A DNA stretch of 16,450 bases from Clostridium sp. GTDB lineage: Bacteria; Bacillota; Clostridia; Lachnospirales; Lachnospiraceae. The position numbers and the translations under genes were made by a program. The DNA lies in the NCBI GenBank assembly GCA_023664325.1, contig JAMPFS010000057.1, positions 1 through 16,450 on the forward strand. Direction: 5' to 3'. The notes under the pieces were generated by a model. The model had not been told where the DNA came from, searched no databases, and saw only the letters and a program-made list of their open reading frames with translations. Each line of letters opens with the position of its first letter. Within the stretch, counting starts at the first letter, position 1. Positions 14,181-16,450 of the stretch are shown here, one piece after another.

Positions 14181-14216
14181 AGTATAGTACCTTTTTCAAA
14201 AGTATAGTATACTATT
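14181..14216 (+). repeat. Direct and inverted repeats at the DUF5711 gene promoter
   Basis: AGTATAGTA occurs at 14181-14189 and again at 14201-14209, exactly 20 bases apart. The second copy is part of a perfect 12-bp palindrome, ATAGTATACTAT (14204-14215). The palindrome contains TATACT (14208-14213), a plausible -10, but no good -35 lies upstream, so an activator may be needed. AT-rich chance repetition is the alternative. Confidence 0.45.
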
Positions 14217-14313
14217 CGTGTACAGTGCCGTATATCCGGTAACATGCATCTGGCAGGAACATATGAAACGGATATGGCTGCCGGATAAAATTATTTGGAA
14301 AAGGTTGATTACG

Positions 14314-15639
14314 ATGAAAAAGGATAAACAGGAACGGGATCGTTCGGAAAATAATGTGAGAAAATTTCCTTTTCGCCAGATTGTGCAAAAGGGGAATGTA
14401 CATTCAGAATTGGAGGATGCAGAAAATGAGGCTTCCGACGGTTTTTATGGCGGTTTGACAGAAAGTGAGGAGGATGCAGCCCTTATGAAGTCGGTGGAAC
14501 CAAAGGGCATGGCTTTTATAGTTGTACTGTGTATAATTGCAGCGGTTGTCATTTTCTTATTTGTCACGGCATCAAATTACAATGGTTATGAAGTTGTGGA
14601 AGAAACCAGCGTGAAAAATGCTGCTATGGTAGATTATATTCCTTATCAGAAGTCACTGCTTAAATATAGCAAGGATGGCGCTACCTATGTGGATGAAAAG
14701 GACAGGGCTGTCTGGAATGAAACCTATGCGATGAAGATGCCGGTGGCGGATGTGTCTGGTGAGTATGTGGCAATTGCGGATTTGAATGGAAATGATGTAT
14801 ATATTTTTAATATAGCAGGCAAAGTAAGCAGTACGACGATGCCATATAAGATTTGTGATGTTGCAGTTGCGTCTCAGGGGGTATTTGCAGTTATTTTGGA
14901 AAGTGAAAATGAAAATTATATCAATCTCTATGATAAAAATGGGGAGCTTATTTCAGAAAACCAGACAACACTGGATAAAAGCGGGTATCCAATGGATATT
15001 GATTTATCGGATAACGGAGAAAAATTGTTTTCCACTTATCTGTACTTAGATGGCGCTACTGCAAAAAATGGTCTGGCAGCATATAACTTTGGCGAGGTCG
15101 GGCAAAACGAAAACGCTGACCGCTTAGTTGGCGGCTATCAGATGGAGGATACGATTGTTCCGAAGGTTGAATTTCTTGATAATAATACAATATGTGCATT
15201 TGGGGATACCCAGTTTATTATTTATTCCATGCGTGAGAAGTCAAGTGAAAAAGCCCGGATCGCATTTGATGGTGAAGTGCAGTCTGTGGTATACAGTTCA
15301 GAGTACATAGGTGTTGTGATTCCAAATGAGAAGAAGGAGAAAGAGGAGGAAAAGGCAGCGCCCTATGTTTTGGAATTGTATAATACGAGCGGCAAAAAGA
15401 TGATGACAAAAATGATTGATTTTGATTATGATAATGTAAGAATGACTTCTGATGAGATTGTATTTACGGGTGGTTCAGAGTGCCGTATCTATACGGTCAA
15501 GGGGAAATTAAAATTTTCCTGTGCATTTAAGAAGAATGTTATAGATATGATTCCAACGGGATATGGAAGACGGTATATTGTATTGTATGACAATGGATCA
15601 GAAGTGATCCGTCTTACACACGAAAGTGAAAAGGAATAA
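14314..15639 (+). CDS. DUF5711-like membrane-anchored protein
   Basis: A 441-residue protein. A cytoplasmic acidic/basic segment (1-63) precedes one membrane helix (about 66-86; AFIVVLCIIAAVVIFLFV) and a large extracellular domain (about 90-440). The ectodomain has repeated beta-strand units resembling propeller blades (GEYVAIADLNGNDVYIFN, GVFAVILESENENYINLYD, NTICAFGDTQFIIYS). It matches my memory of DUF5711, an uncharacterised Lachnospiraceae-type family. Start choice: ATG 14314 with AAAAGG about nine bases upstream. The frame opens at GTG 14218 and has another ATG at 14263, but neither has a good binding site and the first overlaps the likely -10 region. The stop is two bases before the CvpA-family gene, so the two are almost certainly cotranscribed. 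The role is unknown; an envelope function is inferred from topology. Confidence 0.82.
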   Translation: MKKDKQERDRSENNVRKFPFRQIVQKGNVHSELEDAENEASDGFYGGLTESEEDAALMKSVEPKGMAFIVVLCIIAAVVIFLFVTASNYNGYEVVEETSVKNAAMVDYIPYQKSLLKYSKDGATYVDEKDRAVWNETYAMKMPVADVSGEYVAIADLNGNDVYIFNIAGKVSSTTMPYKICDVAVASQGVFAVILESENENYINLYDKNGELISENQTTLDKSGYPMDIDLSDNGEKLFSTYLYLDGATAKNGLAAYNFGEVGQNENADRLVGGYQMEDTIVPKVEFLDNNTICAFGDTQFIIYSMREKSSEKARIAFDGEVQSVVYSSEYIGVVIPNEKKEKEEEKAAPYVLELYNTSGKKMMTKMIDFDYDNVRMTSDEIVFTGGSECRIYTVKGKLKFSCAFKKNVIDMIPTGYGRRYIVLYDNGSEVIRLTHESEKE

Positions 15640-15641
15640 AA

Positions 15642-16346
15642 ATGAATCATATTAATATAGTAATAGGTGTTTTATTTCTGGTATGTGTCCTGGTAAGCTG
15701 GGCAAAAGGATTGTTTAAATCCATTCTCTCCGTTGCAGGTTTGATTGCCAGTATATGGGTTGCAGTTTATGCGGCCCCGCATTTAAGTGGTTATATAGGA
15801 GATCATACAGAGATAGATGAAAAAATAGCAGATTGTATTGAAAGTAAGTTTGAGTCCTTTGATATGGGTGAGGAACTGTCGCGCAGTGTTCAAATAGCTG
15901 TCATCCGTGAACTGCCATTGCCGGAACCACTCAAATCAAATATATTAGATAACAATAATTCTGAAACTTATAAACTGTTAGATGTTAGCGGAGTGTATGA
16001 TTACATTGCAAAATCGGTTGCTGTTGTTATATTGAATACCGCTGTTTTTTTAATCCTTCTGTTTCTGTGCCGGCTATTCTTTTTTTCATTATCAAGGCAC
16101 ATGGGTGATTTTACCAAATTACCGATTATCCGTTCGATTGATAAGATTGGCGGTGGATGTCTGGGAGCTTTAAAGGGGATTATCTATATTTGGCTGTTTT
16201 TTTTGATTTTATCCATCTGCGGTACCCTGGAATGGAGTCAGCCTTTTATTGCGCAAATTGATGATTCTGCAATTCTCAAATGGTTGTATGATAACAATAT
16301 TCTACTAGATATTGTAGAGGATTTTACGAAGGTTATATTCAGGTAA
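15642..16346 (+). CDS. CvpA-family membrane protein
   Basis: A 234-residue multi-pass protein of the CvpA/colicin V production family. Membrane segments lie at about 4-20, 25-45, 124-150 and 175-195. The family hallmark is seen in the N-terminal helix pair (WAKGLFKSILSVAGLIAS) and in GGGCLGALKGII (170-181) before the last helix. A soluble loop of about 75 residues separates helices 2 and 3, longer than in short CvpA proteins. Known members affect envelope integrity and, in Escherichia coli, colicin V secretion; the biochemical role is unclear. ATG 15642 has AAGGAA (15631-15636) upstream, overlapping the end of the preceding gene, from which it is separated by two bases. Confidence 0.85.
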   Translation: MNHINIVIGVLFLVCVLVSWAKGLFKSILSVAGLIASIWVAVYAAPHLSGYIGDHTEIDEKIADCIESKFESFDMGEELSRSVQIAVIRELPLPEPLKSNILDNNNSETYKLLDVSGVYDYIAKSVAVVILNTAVFLILLFLCRLFFFSLSRHMGDFTKLPIIRSIDKIGGGCLGALKGIIYIWLFFLILSICGTLEWSQPFIAQIDDSAILKWLYDNNILLDIVEDFTKVIFR

Positions 16347-16375
16347 AATTATGTCAAAAAAAATGAAAAAAAGTG

Positions 16376-16404
16376 TTGACATTGAACCACCCCTATGCTA
16401 ATAT
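16376..16404 (+). promoter_or_regulatory. Strong extended -10 promoter at the window edge
   Basis: TTGACA (16376-16381), a 17-base spacer, and TAATAT (16399-16404), with TG one base before the -10. The near-consensus strength suits a highly expressed unit such as a stable RNA or ribosomal gene, but the transcribed unit lies outside the window. It starts 30 bases after the CvpA-family stop, with no visible terminator in between. Confidence 0.8.
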
Positions 16405-16409
16405 AATCA

Positions 16410-16444
16410 CTGTTGCGGCATTGATAAAAGAGAAGCCGAAACAG
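16410..16444 (+). other. Hairpin at the predicted transcript 5' end
   Basis: CTGTT (16410-16414) pairs with AACAG (16440-16444), and CGGC (16416-16419) with GCCG (16435-16438), leaving one G/A mismatch and a 15-base A-rich loop. The first paired base is six bases after the -10, about where transcription should begin. It does not match an RNA family that I can name. Confidence 0.5.
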
Positions 16445-16450
16445 CCAAAG

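Noticed and set aside
1..16450. Defence island, CRISPR, prophage or toxin-antitoxin pair
   Set aside because: No repeats with regular spacers, nucleases, integrases or phage genes are visible; the content is core and envelope genes with ordinary composition.

Overview
The window looks like chromosomal DNA of a spore-forming Clostridia bacterium, most likely a Lachnospiraceae member. The evidence is a moderate-to-low GC content, strong AGGAGG-type ribosome binding sites (twice ahead of TTG starts), a yyaC-type sporulation gene, and several protein families I know mainly from Lachnospiraceae (DUF6145-like, DUF5711-like, a LysM protein with a JAMM-like head, a short CBS protein starting around NILFFLTPK). 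I see no rRNA, tRNA, CRISPR array, insertion sequence or phage gene. No gene-free stretch exceeds about 250 bases.

Layout. (1) 1-4581, plus strand: a consensus promoter drives a CNNM/CorC-type membrane protein with a CBS pair, then an ABC-F ATPase (YkpA/YbiT type) and a lipoprotein resembling an extracellular solute-binding protein. A perfect bidirectional terminator follows. (2) 4685-5869, minus strand: a class I PLP aminotransferase. Its promoter faces the next plus-strand promoter, and both use the same palindromic -35 hexamer, overlapped by a LacI/CcpA-like operator. (3) 6074-10342, plus strand: an operon-like run of a DUF6145-like protein, coaX (type III pantothenate kinase), a dusB-type tRNA dihydrouridine synthase, an unrecognised 314-residue protein and a degenerate HD-GYP protein. 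It ends in another perfect bidirectional terminator. (4) 10423-10830, minus: a small CBS-pair protein whose true start seems to be a non-canonical codon. (5) 11050-12165, plus: a coiled-coil / two-TM / coiled-coil protein. (6) 12205-12762, minus: yyaC. (7) 13012-16346, plus: three envelope genes, namely a JAMM-like domain with TM and LysM, a DUF5711-like TM-anchored ectodomain, and a CvpA-family protein. The window ends with a strong extended -10 promoter and a stable hairpin at the predicted transcript start.

How the genes relate. The coaX-dusB pair is housekeeping (coenzyme A synthesis, tRNA modification). The last three genes encode membrane proteins and may form an envelope module; this is inference from adjacency and topology. 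The points most worth a second look are the shared -35 divergent promoter, the degraded JAMM motif in the LysM protein, the likely AUC/AUA start of the CBS gene, the one-sided loss of ATP-site residues in the ABC-F protein, the degenerate HD-GYP domain, and a probable frameshift at the 3' end of the DUF6145-like gene.
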